Assembly (NCBI GenBank): GCA_900769175.1
Contig: CAAGFP010000006.1
Coordinates: 1-58,169 of the forward strand
Length of the DNA stretch: 58,169 nucleotides
DNA from: Lachnospiraceae bacterium
Lineage (GTDB): Bacteria; Bacillota; Clostridia; Lachnospirales; Lachnospiraceae
Direction: 5' to 3'
How positions within the stretch are numbered: position 1 is the stretch's first letter; every line of letters begins with the position of its first letter. Below the pieces are notes generated by a model. It saw only the letters and a program-made list of their open reading frames with translations. It had not been told where the DNA came from and searched no databases. Made by a program: the position numbers and the translations under genes. Below are positions 35,625-44,463 of the stretch, piece by piece.

Positions 35625-36853
35625 TACTTACTCTCTCCTTCAGCTGATTTCATATTGTTTCCGCCCTTTTCCCATGTCGGGAAATAATAATTACTCCATA
35701 GCCATGCATCACCATCGAACAAAACAGCACCGATAATGTCTGCACCTTCATCCCTTAACAGATTCACACCCAGTTTATACAATTCTCCGTTGTTTGAATC
35801 TGCACGCATTAATAGAATAACTCCGTCATAATCCTTAAGTCTTGTGGCAACGGTTATATCCTTCTGCATAGAGGGCATTGCATCCATTACGAATTCTTCC
35901 GAAGAAAAAACCGCGTCGGATGGCTTCATGCGTTCACTGTCAATCTCATGAATCTCTTCCTGCGCCAGAAGATGCGAAAGACCATTCAGGATTTTCATAC
36001 AAAATTGAGTATGCATGTCGTCATCCATACTCAGTACCGCGATTTTCTTTCGTTCCCCGCAGACTCTTTTTAAATTGATTTTACGATACTGGGTTGTCCA
36101 CGTTTTTTTCCGGTTTGCATTCGCAGGCTCCTGTCCGTAGAAATCATCACATTCTGTCGAAAGTTTTTTCCGTTCCCTGCGGGAAATCATTCCGATTACG
36201 GGAATCGAAAACCTTCTTGTAATATCTTCTCCCACAATCACGGAATCATCCATGCAGAAGCAGATTACAAGATAGAAAAATCCGGCAAAAAAGCCAATAA
36301 CCGCACCCAGAATTGTCATTCGTCCGATTCGGTCATTTTCATAAATCCGTTTTCCCTCTTTCGGCATGGTATATACCGTAATCTCATCAATATCTACCAT
36401 TTCCGTTCCGAATTTCTTAACCGCGTTCATATATGCGGTTGCAATCTCGCAGGACAACTTTGGATCCTCTGTTTTGGCCTGAACCGTCACAAAACGGACA
36501 TCCGAAACAAGCCCCGCACTTACTGCCTGCTCTATGTACGCCCTCTCAAGCGAGGTATCCATAAATTCCTGTGCATATTCATATGCCTTATCGCTGTAAA
36601 TCAGCTCCGACCAGGTATAATCGTTGATATATATATTATCCAGACGAACATCATCCGAATATTTCAGATAAAGTTCTCCTTTGGAAACGAAATCCTCTTT
36701 TCCGGCAAATACGGTTGTGGAAAGATAATATACCGCAGCAAACAGAAATGCACCGATAAATAGTCCGTAAAACACAAAACGGATTCTTCGAATCCCATAT
36801 AAAAGAAACAATTTAAGGTCCAGCGGTTCGTTTCCGAATTTTGAAATCTGCAT
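35624..36853 (-). CDS. Wzz-like chain-length protein fused to a degenerate BY-kinase-like domain
   Basis: A 409-residue protein. Residues 1-200 have the Wzz/YveK plan: a membrane helix at about 27-48, an outer domain, and a second helix at about 181-201. The rest resembles a CpsD/YwqD tyrosine-kinase domain: IAVLSMDDD (271-279) stands where Walker A should be but has no Gly-Lys-Ser/Thr, and YDGVILLMRADSNNG with IIGAVLFD (342-380) matches later strands. A kinase function is therefore unlikely, and no separate active BY-kinase or phosphatase is seen here. It may control chain length by protein contacts alone. AAGGAG lies about a dozen bases before the ATG. Confidence 0.75.
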   Translation of the reverse strand: MQISKFGNEPLDLKLFLLYGIRRIRFVFYGLFIGAFLFAAVYYLSTTVFAGKEDFVSKGELYLKYSDDVRLDNIYINDYTWSELIYSDKAYEYAQEFMDTSLERAYIEQAVSAGLVSDVRFVTVQAKTEDPKLSCEIATAYMNAVKKFGTEMVDIDEITVYTMPKEGKRIYENDRIGRMTILGAVIGFFAGFFYLVICFCMDDSVIVGEDITRRFSIPVIGMISRRERKKLSTECDDFYGQEPANANRKKTWTTQYRKINLKRVCGERKKIAVLSMDDDMHTQFCMKILNGLSHLLAQEEIHEIDSERMKPSDAVFSSEEFVMDAMPSMQKDITVATRLKDYDGVILLMRADSNNGELYKLGVNLLRDEGADIIGAVLFDGDAWLWSNYYFPTWEKGGNNMKSAEGESK

Positions 36854-36980
36854 GAACGCACAATCTCCTTTTTTGAAATAAACGTTTACTAATGTTCTCT
36901 TTCCCGGCTTAACGGTCCTCTTTCTCTGATATGATAGTCTGATTTTTAGAAAGAGCCCTCCTATTCTTAACGGAAAAGTC

Positions 36981-38381
36981 TTATTTTAAGAATGAACTGT
37001 CCTCTTCTTCAGAAGCGGAAGACGGATTTTTTAAAGCAGTTATCTGATCGCCTTCAACCCCTTCCGTGCTGTCGGGAAGAAATAATACTTTCAAGGTCAA
37101 CAGCATCAGCTTGATATCAAGCCAGACGGAATAATTCTCAATATAAGTAAGGTCAAGTTTTAATTTATCATAAGGTGTCGTATTGTATTTGCCGTAAACC
37201 TGCGCATAGCCGGCAAGTCCCGCTTTTACCTTTGTACGGAACGCAAATTCCGGCATCTCCTCCATATACTGTTCAATGATTTCCGGTCTTTCCGGTCTCG
37301 GACCGATAAAAGACATATCTCCGGCAATAATATTAAACAGCTGCGGAAGTTCGTCAATTCTTACCTTCCGAATAAAACGTCCAAACGGTGTAATGCGGGG
37401 ATCTTTTTTGGAAGCAAGCCTTGCCTTACCGTCCTTTTCAGCATCCACACGCATACTTCGGAATTTAATAATTCTGAAATCCTTATCTCCGATTGTTCTT
37501 CGAACCTGTTTATAAAATATGGGACCGCCGTCGGAAACCTTAATAATGAAAGCGGTAAGCAGCATAATCGGCGAAGTCAGGATTACCAGAATGATTGCGC
37601 AGAACAAATCAATGCAGCGTTTGATTACCCTTTGTTCAAAAGTCAGTGCATATTCTCTGGTAAGCAGAATCGGGGTGTCAAACAAATGCATTTTATCCGC
37701 ACCCATAATAATCACATCAGGGATTTTGGGCATCATGTAAACACGAATGGATTTCGAGTAACAGAACTTAATCAGTTTATTCCTGGTATCCGTCGGAATG
37801 TCCCATAAAACAACGCCGTCATAACGGTTCTCGATTTCTTTATGAACCGCTTCCATTCCTTCATGAATATTAATTTTTCCGTCAATTTTATATCGGTCTT
37901 TCCGACTGTCGAATTTGCGAATAATATCTTCAATCGGACGTTCTCCGTGTACAAGCAAAAGATTCCTCGGTGGGAAAACGGCTTTATAAAATGCATCGCT
38001 TAAATATACCCAGCCCAAAGTAAATACAACCTGCGCCGCCATCATTACCGCAATCGGTTTCACGTCCGCAAACCAGTTACACATCAGCGACAGCTGGATA
38101 TAGGTAATCACATTCGTCGCAAGAAGCGAGATCAACTGGGATAAAAATACCTCGAACGGCTTTAAATATCCGATTTTTGTTCCTCCGTAGGTATTCATAA
38201 ATACAAGTAAAATAATGGCATAAAGTCCGATTACGACCCAGTTTCCGCGATTCCAGAACTCTAGTTTTACCGCATTGATATAATACCGGTACCATATAAA
38301 TCCATAAGCTGCAATCTGTAAAATAAATCCCAAAGTTGCAAGCTGTAACACAACGATTCTCTTAATTGATTCTGTTTTCAT
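36981..38381 (-). CDS. Polyprenyl glycosylphosphotransferase (large form, WbaP/WcaJ type)
   Basis: A 466-residue protein with about four N-terminal helices, a central Rossmann-like domain (NLLLVHGERPIEDII, about 142-156), and a C-terminal phosphoglycosyltransferase domain. The latter has KRCIDLFCAIILVILTSP (re-entrant helix), FRIIKFRSM and the catalytic dyad in RIDELPQLFN with GDMSFIGPRPERPE. It attaches the first sugar-1-phosphate (often Glc or Gal) to undecaprenyl phosphate and so starts a second glycan. The ATG at 38381 has GGAGG six bases upstream; a TTG precedes it in frame. It begins a new transcription unit, after the hairpin at 38468-38511. Confidence 0.9.
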   Translation of the reverse strand: MKTESIKRIVVLQLATLGFILQIAAYGFIWYRYYINAVKLEFWNRGNWVVIGLYAIILLVFMNTYGGTKIGYLKPFEVFLSQLISLLATNVITYIQLSLMCNWFADVKPIAVMMAAQVVFTLGWVYLSDAFYKAVFPPRNLLLVHGERPIEDIIRKFDSRKDRYKIDGKINIHEGMEAVHKEIENRYDGVVLWDIPTDTRNKLIKFCYSKSIRVYMMPKIPDVIIMGADKMHLFDTPILLTREYALTFEQRVIKRCIDLFCAIILVILTSPIMLLTAFIIKVSDGGPIFYKQVRRTIGDKDFRIIKFRSMRVDAEKDGKARLASKKDPRITPFGRFIRKVRIDELPQLFNIIAGDMSFIGPRPERPEIIEQYMEEMPEFAFRTKVKAGLAGYAQVYGKYNTTPYDKLKLDLTYIENYSVWLDIKLMLLTLKVLFLPDSTEGVEGDQITALKNPSSASEEEDSSFLK

Positions 38382-38467
38382 CAATTTCCTCCGCTATTTG
38401 CGTTCCCCTGATTATTTTATCCGAGTTGCGCTACGCATAAACATACATAATAATTCTACCACATAAT

Positions 38468-38511
38468 AAGAAAAGGGTAAAGAAAAACACATTCTCCTTT
38501 ACCCTTTTCTT
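38468..38511 (-). terminator. Terminator-like hairpin between glycan sub-operons
   Basis: A perfect 15-bp stem (AAGAAAAGGGTAAAG, 38468-38482, with 38497-38511) sits between the GT39-like gene and the large phosphoglycosyltransferase. The 3' arm read on the minus strand is T-rich (CCCTTTTCTTATT), so termination is plausible in this direction. Confidence 0.6.
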
Positions 38512-38636
38512 TTCTTTATTTCTTTTCTTTATTTCTTTTCTTCATTTTTGCCCCGCCTACTGTTTTCTCGCGGGGCTGATTTCTTGTTTTTCTTCATTTT
38601 CGCCCGCCTACTCTTTTCAATGCGGGGCAGATTTAT
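38506..38636. repeat. Nested tandem repeats (13 bp and 52 bp) at the 3' end of the GT39-like gene
   Basis: A 13-base unit (ATTTCTTTTCTTT-like) is repeated about three times over 38506-38545. A 52-base unit beginning TCTTCAT is present at 38539 and 38591; both copies contain GCCTACT and a GCGGGGC arm that can pair with an upstream GCCCCGC or GCCCGC. The second copy runs into the last codons and TGA (38617-38619) of the membrane-protein gene. Confidence 0.75.
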
Positions 38637-40125
38637 CATACTCCACTTTATAAATCACGATTTCGAATCCAAAATAGGTCGCAAGCCGGTAGGTATTCCA
38701 CTCACTGACCTTTTCGTTTCCCTTTGGCAGAACCTCTTTCGAATCATACGAAGTCAGAACGTAATATACAGTCCCTTCCTTGGATAATGCCTCCGCATCC
38801 GTATTGATTTTACCCATTTCTTCCCAGGCGGGGAAATATTCCAGTTCAAGTTTTTCTTTTAAAATATATTGTTCGCTCTCCGGAAAATAAGCCGCAAAAC
38901 ATCCCATCAATTGCGGATTCACATGGAAAAACACAGGTGTGTCTGACAAGCCCTTTATATCAGAAACCATTCTTTCTCCTTCTTTGGACAGAGAAACCTC
39001 CTTCTCCGTTTGAAAGGCCGGATAAAATGAGGTAAAGCAAAACAGAGCAACAACGATTAAAACAGGCGTAAGTACTTTAGTCCTATTATTCATCGTCAGG
39101 CTGATTGCAAGAAACATCCCATAAATCCCAAGAACCGGAAGTGCATATTTTGCCTGAAAAACCGGGCGCACGATTGCTGATACGCATAACCCGAGAATTG
39201 GCGGGAACACACAGGAGAATGCCAGAACCAATAACGATTTGACTGTTTCATTTTTCTTTATCAATCCTATCACAAACATAATCAAAGCTGTGATTACGAG
39301 TCCCAAAATCAGGACAAAGGATAACAGATTATCTTGGGAGAGGAAGAAAAAAAACGTATCTTTGGCAACCGTCAACGTATATTCTCTAAGCCAAAAATTG
39401 TTCTTTACCTCACTACTCTGGCGCAAGAAAACAGAAAGCCATGGGCTGTACAGAATTATCATGGACAAAACAAGCACAATCCATTGTATCAGACAGGTCC
39501 TTTTTTTTGTACTCGAAATCATACAGGCGATGAAAGTCGAAATACAGATACCTACCGCAGCCGCACCCGCAAAATAATGTGTATATGCCGCACCAACGCA
39601 GGACAATCCAAGTAAAATATAATAAAGCAGGTGTTTGCAGCGAATCAGTTCCAGTGCAAAAACAGCCGCTAACGATACAAAGAAAAATGCAAGACCGTAC
39701 ATTCTCATTTCCACGCCAAAATGAAGAATTTCAGGCGAAGCAACCATGAGGAGTAAAAACAGAACTGCCGTAGAAAAAGAAAACCTTTTATGCAGATAAA
39801 ATGTCAGGACTGCAAGCCCTGAAATCATAGGAATCGCGCTAAGCAGACGAAATGCCGTGAAGGATTCTATCCCAAGCACGGAAATCCCTTTTAACAACAA
39901 ATCGTAAAGCGGCGGATGAACATCCAAAGACAACATTTTCATCAGTTCCGGAATCTTATTTCGTACCGCTACGATTCCAAAGGCTTCGTCATACCAGATA
40001 TCATTTCTCTTGCACAGAAAAATAAGGATTACCGAATATGCAAACAGCAAAAAAAGAAGTACAGCGCACTGAACATATACCTTTTTCTTATGAAACGTAT
40101 TTTCTATATTTCCACTTTTTTGCAT
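38617..40125 (-). CDS. GT39/PMT-like membrane glycosyltransferase (GT-C)
   Basis: A 502-residue protein with about eleven helices. The first outer loop has NDIWYDEAFGIVAVRNKIPE and then LDVHPPLYDLLLKG, which is the classic Asp-Glu and HPPLY pattern of GT39/PMT_2 proteins. They move a sugar from a polyprenyl-phosphate donor to an acceptor on the outer face. A GGAGAAAG site precedes the ATG. The 3' end merges into a tandem repeat. Confidence 0.83.
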   Translation of the reverse strand: MQKSGNIENTFHKKKVYVQCAVLLFLLFAYSVILIFLCKRNDIWYDEAFGIVAVRNKIPELMKMLSLDVHPPLYDLLLKGISVLGIESFTAFRLLSAIPMISGLAVLTFYLHKRFSFSTAVLFLLLMVASPEILHFGVEMRMYGLAFFFVSLAAVFALELIRCKHLLYYILLGLSCVGAAYTHYFAGAAAVGICISTFIACMISSTKKRTCLIQWIVLVLSMIILYSPWLSVFLRQSSEVKNNFWLREYTLTVAKDTFFFFLSQDNLLSFVLILGLVITALIMFVIGLIKKNETVKSLLVLAFSCVFPPILGLCVSAIVRPVFQAKYALPVLGIYGMFLAISLTMNNRTKVLTPVLIVVALFCFTSFYPAFQTEKEVSLSKEGERMVSDIKGLSDTPVFFHVNPQLMGCFAAYFPESEQYILKEKLELEYFPAWEEMGKINTDAEALSKEGTVYYVLTSYDSKEVLPKGNEKVSEWNTYRLATYFGFEIVIYKVEYDKSAPH

Positions 40126-40212
40126 ATTTTACTCTTTCTCCGTCTGTCTTCATGTCAAATTGTTAAACATACGTAACTGTTCAGAACTATGTTCTGCACA
40201 GTACAAATTATT

Positions 40213-41799
40213 TTAATTTATTTTTATAACCCAGACACCATTGATGCGACGGATACTTCCTTCCTTGGGGAATTTCTCCATCTCATTATATTCGGGCGTA
40301 TTCAATAATTCCAATTCCGTTTCGGAATCCGGGGAATTCACCGAAATACCCATGTAATGATTAAAGAATGTGACGAATTTGCCGCTCGATTCCACACACA
40401 AATTTCCGGTCGGAACGAAATATCCTTTCAGCGTATTGTAGGTTATGTCCGTAAACGGGTAAATCGATTCATCCGGCAGTCCGCCGAGCACGGCAACCGT
40501 GTCCCCGGCCTTAAACCCTTCGCACTGTTCAAGCCGGTCCACGAGCCTTAAGCAGGTGGCGTATGTTTTTTCATATCGCTCATTCATATTAAATGCGACA
40601 ATATTTGCCAGAACCGCAAATTCAAAAATCATAACCAAAGATGCAACGATACAGATGCAGGAAACAATTTGATAAAATACAGCATTTGTTTTCTTTTTTG
40701 CCGAATCTTTGCTTCCTTTTTCGACAACATTGCCTTCTTTTAATAAACATACTCTTTCTGCCAAAACCGGAATAAATATAAAGAATACCACCCAAGGATA
40801 GCGTAATAATACATAGAAAAACACGCTCGGATAAATGATACTAATCAGGTTCGTCCCAAACGGAAGTAAGAGAATCAGTGCAATCATTCCCAACATCCGA
40901 ACCGGAGATTTATATGTTTTTTTCGAAATAACCAGACTCACAAACATAACAGCCGCACAGGCTATAAGAAGATAGAGCGCAATCCTCATTGTCAGATTCG
41001 AAGTCAGTACGCCCTTTTTAATCATAAAGGAAAAGAAATTTTTAAAAGCCGTAATCAATCCTTTGGGCAGTGTATCGAGCGAAAAACTCAGTACTTTATC
41101 CGTACCCTGGTAACCGGACATTTCAACATGACGGATTGCCACCATAATTTTGAGCGAAATAACATAAAACAGGTAGCCTCCGATTCCCATCGTACAATAT
41201 CGGATAATGCGCTTGAAAATCATTTTTAAATCCGATTCAAAGATAAAATCCAGCATGAGAGAAAGCATGCAAAGAAGAATCAAATAGGAAAAATACGCCT
41301 GATAAACTCCAAGGCTGAAACCATTCAGGAAAATAGCCGGAATCCATCCGAAACGATATTTTTTGGCAAGATAAAAAGCAAGTGTCGTACAAAGCACTGC
41401 TAACATATAGCCATCAATCGTATAAGAATAGCAAAAAGTGCCTGCAATACTCGGAAAAGTCACTAAAAACGCACCGCAAAGTGCCGCGGTCACATGTTTT
41501 TTCATCTCAAATGCATCAACCAGAATCCATGCACAAACAGCCAGATAAAATATAGCCAGCACACCATTTACCCATGGCAAATCATAGTCAGACGAAATCC
41601 GGCAGGCGTAAGTTAAAAACTGCCTTCCGGAACTAATCATATCCTGCTTTGAATACAAATTCCACATCGAGTCGTATGACAGGAAATGATGCGTCATTGT
41701 ATACATAAAAGTGAGGAATCCAGCTATGATGCAGCTTAAAAATGCCGTCATTTGCGGTGATTTCCTTTTTTCAATTATTTTATCAATCCATTGGTCCAT
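40213..41799 (-). CDS. GtrII-like membrane glucosyltransferase
   Basis: A 528-residue polytopic protein paralogous to 27751-29301, with HFLSYDSMWNLYSKQDMISSGRQF in the first loop and SYTIDGYMLAVLCTTLAFYL in the second part. The shared C-terminal outer region has NMNERYEKTYATCLRL. GtrII proteins add a glucosyl branch from undecaprenyl-phosphate glucose. Unlike its paralogue it has no DPM1/GtrB gene beside it, so it must share a donor enzyme. GAAGGA precedes the ATG by about ten bases. Confidence 0.78.
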   Translation of the reverse strand: MDQWIDKIIEKRKSPQMTAFLSCIIAGFLTFMYTMTHHFLSYDSMWNLYSKQDMISSGRQFLTYACRISSDYDLPWVNGVLAIFYLAVCAWILVDAFEMKKHVTAALCGAFLVTFPSIAGTFCYSYTIDGYMLAVLCTTLAFYLAKKYRFGWIPAIFLNGFSLGVYQAYFSYLILLCMLSLMLDFIFESDLKMIFKRIIRYCTMGIGGYLFYVISLKIMVAIRHVEMSGYQGTDKVLSFSLDTLPKGLITAFKNFFSFMIKKGVLTSNLTMRIALYLLIACAAVMFVSLVISKKTYKSPVRMLGMIALILLLPFGTNLISIIYPSVFFYVLLRYPWVVFFIFIPVLAERVCLLKEGNVVEKGSKDSAKKKTNAVFYQIVSCICIVASLVMIFEFAVLANIVAFNMNERYEKTYATCLRLVDRLEQCEGFKAGDTVAVLGGLPDESIYPFTDITYNTLKGYFVPTGNLCVESSGKFVTFFNHYMGISVNSPDSETELELLNTPEYNEMEKFPKEGSIRRINGVWVIKIN

Positions 41800-41852
41800 T
41801 CGGCATAATCCTTCTATTTATTTCTGTTTCATTCCATTCATTCCGTCCACCT

Positions 41853-43514
41853 TTACGGCATAAATCCATCTTTTAAATTTCCGTTTCGAATTCGCCCTTT
41901 AAATTCAAAAGGCGCTGAGGGGAAACATTCGTACCCGGTCTGATCCCCGTTTACAGGTGCATACAAAGTAACTCCATCCACTTCATAACTTGTCACTTCA
42001 TATTCTTCATAGCCCTGCTGCTTTATATAAAATGGTGAAAGCCGGTCAGAATATGCAATTATTCCTACTGCAGTCATTTTATATAAAATGAATAAAATGC
42101 AGAATGTAAGCAGTATCGGAAAGCCTTTTTCCCATTTTCCGAGATAATACCCGAAGGCAACCAGAAACGGAAGAATGACATATGCATATCCGTATCTGAC
42201 CAAGGGCGCGGACAGAAACCAGTAGGCAGTCGAAATATATAAAGTGACAAACAAAACAATGTAAGACAGTTCTGCCTTTTTCCGGATTACAGATAAAATG
42301 ATTCCAACGGTTCCGAAAAACAGGCCTGCCACATCCAATAGAAGCATCATTTTCACAAGGCTGTTCTGGAATAGAAACCAGCTTTTTACCCAGCCAAACG
42401 TACCATTTACCGGCTCTGTCACATACTGCAGATTTCTTCCCCATTTTTGAATCTCTGCCATGTCTGCAAGCGCTGCCTCTTTGGGAATTTTCCATGCTAC
42501 ATCGAATAAATCAATGCTCGTCGAAGGGTACAACAGCCATCCCGAAATCAAAACGCCGCGAATTAAAAAGGGAATCAGTATCAAAACTCCGACACAGATA
42601 TAAAACGGAATTCTTTTGCTCTCCTTTTTTTGTATCATTCGTATGATTGGATATATCGTCAGTAAAATAAATAATCCCGCAGAAAGTTTCAAAGTAACTG
42701 CGTATACTGCAAGCACGCAAAGCAGGGAATAAGGAGTTGTGTTCTCCTCTTTTTCATCAATCAGGTATGCAAACTGCAAAACAAGATAAATCACGGTTAC
42801 AGTTGCCGGAAAGTCGGAAGCAGGCGCAACCATCTGTCTGAAAGCGACACTATAGTAGTATATAATTCCCATTCTCAGTATGTCCGGAAACCGGACTTTT
42901 CTGCACGCAATCGCTTTGGGAAGCTCCGTCAATTCCAATGACAATAACAAAACAAAATATCCCGATACGGTATGAAGCGGTTCAATCGGAAGAAAAGAAC
43001 CGCTAAATAAAGCGCTCAGTGCAAAGGAGGCACTGTTGTATGCGAATCTGCAATGTAACAATCCAAGCCCTTTTACCACTCCGTATTCTTCAATCCAGCG
43101 GATTGCCTGCGCATGGTATAGCGCCGTATCATAAGCCATATATCCTCTTGACGTTCCATAGGCTGTAAAAAGAATTGCTAATCCGGCGATTATTCCGACA
43201 AAAATCCGAAGCCATATTTTATTGTTCTTCCATGCATCGTTCTTTTTGGCGAACTCTTTTTTCAGTTTTTTAAATGAAAAAACAAAAGCAGCAAGCGATA
43301 AAATCATCAAAATGACATTCGCCCACAATCCAACCTTCATAAAAAGGCTGAAAAACTGGGCATAAACCGTATGAAATACAATACCTGCCCAAAGGTATGG
43401 ACGCATACTTTTAAATTGGTAATGGAATCTATCACCGACTGCAGATAAAACAAAAAATCCAATCGGGAATCCAATCAGACTGATATACAGCCAGTTACAT
43501 AATACAGCAATCAT
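41853..43514 (-). CDS. Large polytopic membrane protein (LIC_10190-like), possible GT-C enzyme
   Basis: A 553-residue protein with about twelve helices. The first part (WAGIVFHTVYAQFFSLF) and the loop MAYDTALYHAQAIRWIEEYGVVKGLG resemble membrane proteins annotated as the LIC_10190 family; I hold that name loosely. The Asp in the loop would fit a GT-C catalytic site. It is the first gene of the glycan block, with GGAG before the ATG and a promoter at 43566-43594. Confidence 0.58.
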   Translation of the reverse strand: MIAVLCNWLYISLIGFPIGFFVLSAVGDRFHYQFKSMRPYLWAGIVFHTVYAQFFSLFMKVGLWANVILMILSLAAFVFSFKKLKKEFAKKNDAWKNNKIWLRIFVGIIAGLAILFTAYGTSRGYMAYDTALYHAQAIRWIEEYGVVKGLGLLHCRFAYNSASFALSALFSGSFLPIEPLHTVSGYFVLLLSLELTELPKAIACRKVRFPDILRMGIIYYYSVAFRQMVAPASDFPATVTVIYLVLQFAYLIDEKEENTTPYSLLCVLAVYAVTLKLSAGLFILLTIYPIIRMIQKKESKRIPFYICVGVLILIPFLIRGVLISGWLLYPSTSIDLFDVAWKIPKEAALADMAEIQKWGRNLQYVTEPVNGTFGWVKSWFLFQNSLVKMMLLLDVAGLFFGTVGIILSVIRKKAELSYIVLFVTLYISTAYWFLSAPLVRYGYAYVILPFLVAFGYYLGKWEKGFPILLTFCILFILYKMTAVGIIAYSDRLSPFYIKQQGYEEYEVTSYEVDGVTLYAPVNGDQTGYECFPSAPFEFKGRIRNGNLKDGFMP

Positions 43515-43565
43515 TCTTTTCTCCGAGTTCTTTCCCTTTTTTCATTGTAATTTTACTATAAAACG

Positions 43566-43594
43566 ATTATAATGGATTGTGAACGTTTTGTGAA
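43566..43594 (-). promoter_or_regulatory. Sigma-A-type promoter for the glycan block
   Basis: On the minus strand, TTCACA (43594-43589), a 17-base spacer and a perfect TATAAT (43571-43566) lie about 50 bases before the first glycan gene. The -35 differs by one base from TTGACA. Confidence 0.65.
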
Positions 43595-43701
43595 TTGTTT
43601 TATGTTCATAACTTCCAATTCGTTCAATATTTCGGATAAAAGTTTTCATGTATAATTTTACGATAATGAAAAATACTACCATTAAGGATATATGAGGGAT
43701 T

Positions 43702-44169
43702 ATGAATCAATTCTTATACGATTTAACACACAATGAAATACTGATGTCTGCCGGATGTAGCTGGGCATTGGCTCAGATTATTAAAACAATCATCCATTTA
43801 GTTCTGACAAAGAAATTCGTTCCGGAGCGTCTGATTGGCAGCGGCGGTATGCCGAGTTGCCATTCTGCAGCCGTTTGCGGACTGACTACTTCCATTCTAA
43901 TCAATGAAGGTTTGAATTCTCCTTTGTTTGCAATCGCTGCAATTTTTGCGATTGTCGTTATGTATGATGCAATGGGTGTTCGTCGCGAAACAGGAATTCA
44001 GGCTAAAGTATTGAATGAAATGATTGAACTCTTTGAGAAATTAGGAAGCGACGTCCAGTACGAAGACAAGTTAAAAGAATTCGTCGGACATACTCCTTTT
44101 CAGGTTGCAATGGGTGCACTTTTAGGAACCGTCTTTTCCATTGTTTATTGTTTCGTTATTATTAAATAA
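43702..44169 (+). CDS. Divergent PAP2 family protein (YuiD-like, DUF212)
   Basis: A 155-residue membrane protein and the only clear plus-strand gene. GSGGMPSCHSA (about residues 47-57) and DAMGVRRETGIQAKVLNEM are the signature of the DUF212/YuiD family, related to PAP2 phosphatases. The true substrate is not established; a role with polyprenyl or lipid phosphates near a glycan block would be reasonable but is inference. GAGGGA precedes the ATG. It is transcribed away from the glycan block, and a terminator lies at 44269-44314. Confidence 0.87.
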   Translation: MNQFLYDLTHNEILMSAGCSWALAQIIKTIIHLVLTKKFVPERLIGSGGMPSCHSAAVCGLTTSILINEGLNSPLFAIAAIFAIVVMYDAMGVRRETGIQAKVLNEMIELFEKLGSDVQYEDKLKEFVGHTPFQVAMGALLGTVFSIVYCFVIIK

Positions 44170-44268
44170 TGTCTGCAATAAGACCTATAATATTTTGAGA
44201 GATCATCCGATTATTTGCAACTCCGCTATTGGAGCTTTGTATTATACCATCATAGAGACCTTTAATGA

Positions 44269-44314
44269 AATAGGCCCAATTCACAAATTACTGTGAAAAG
44301 AGCCTATTTTTATT
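44269..44314 (+). terminator. Intrinsic terminator after the YuiD-like gene
   Basis: ATAGGC and GCCTAT form the outer stem and TTCACA and TGTGAA the inner one, with an internal loop, followed by TTTTTATTT on the plus strand. The rest of the 294-base gap (44170-44463) shows no gene. Confidence 0.75.
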
Positions 44315-44463
44315 TATGTCCATATTGTACTAATAATTAGCCTTTTTCGAGTTATGAAATCTTTATTTCTCATGTATCATTATCGATTCTGCAGTTTAGT
44401 CTGTTTTGTCAAAAGAAATTCCTCTTCGGTTACTCCTATACGCTTTGCTTTATAAGTGATTTC

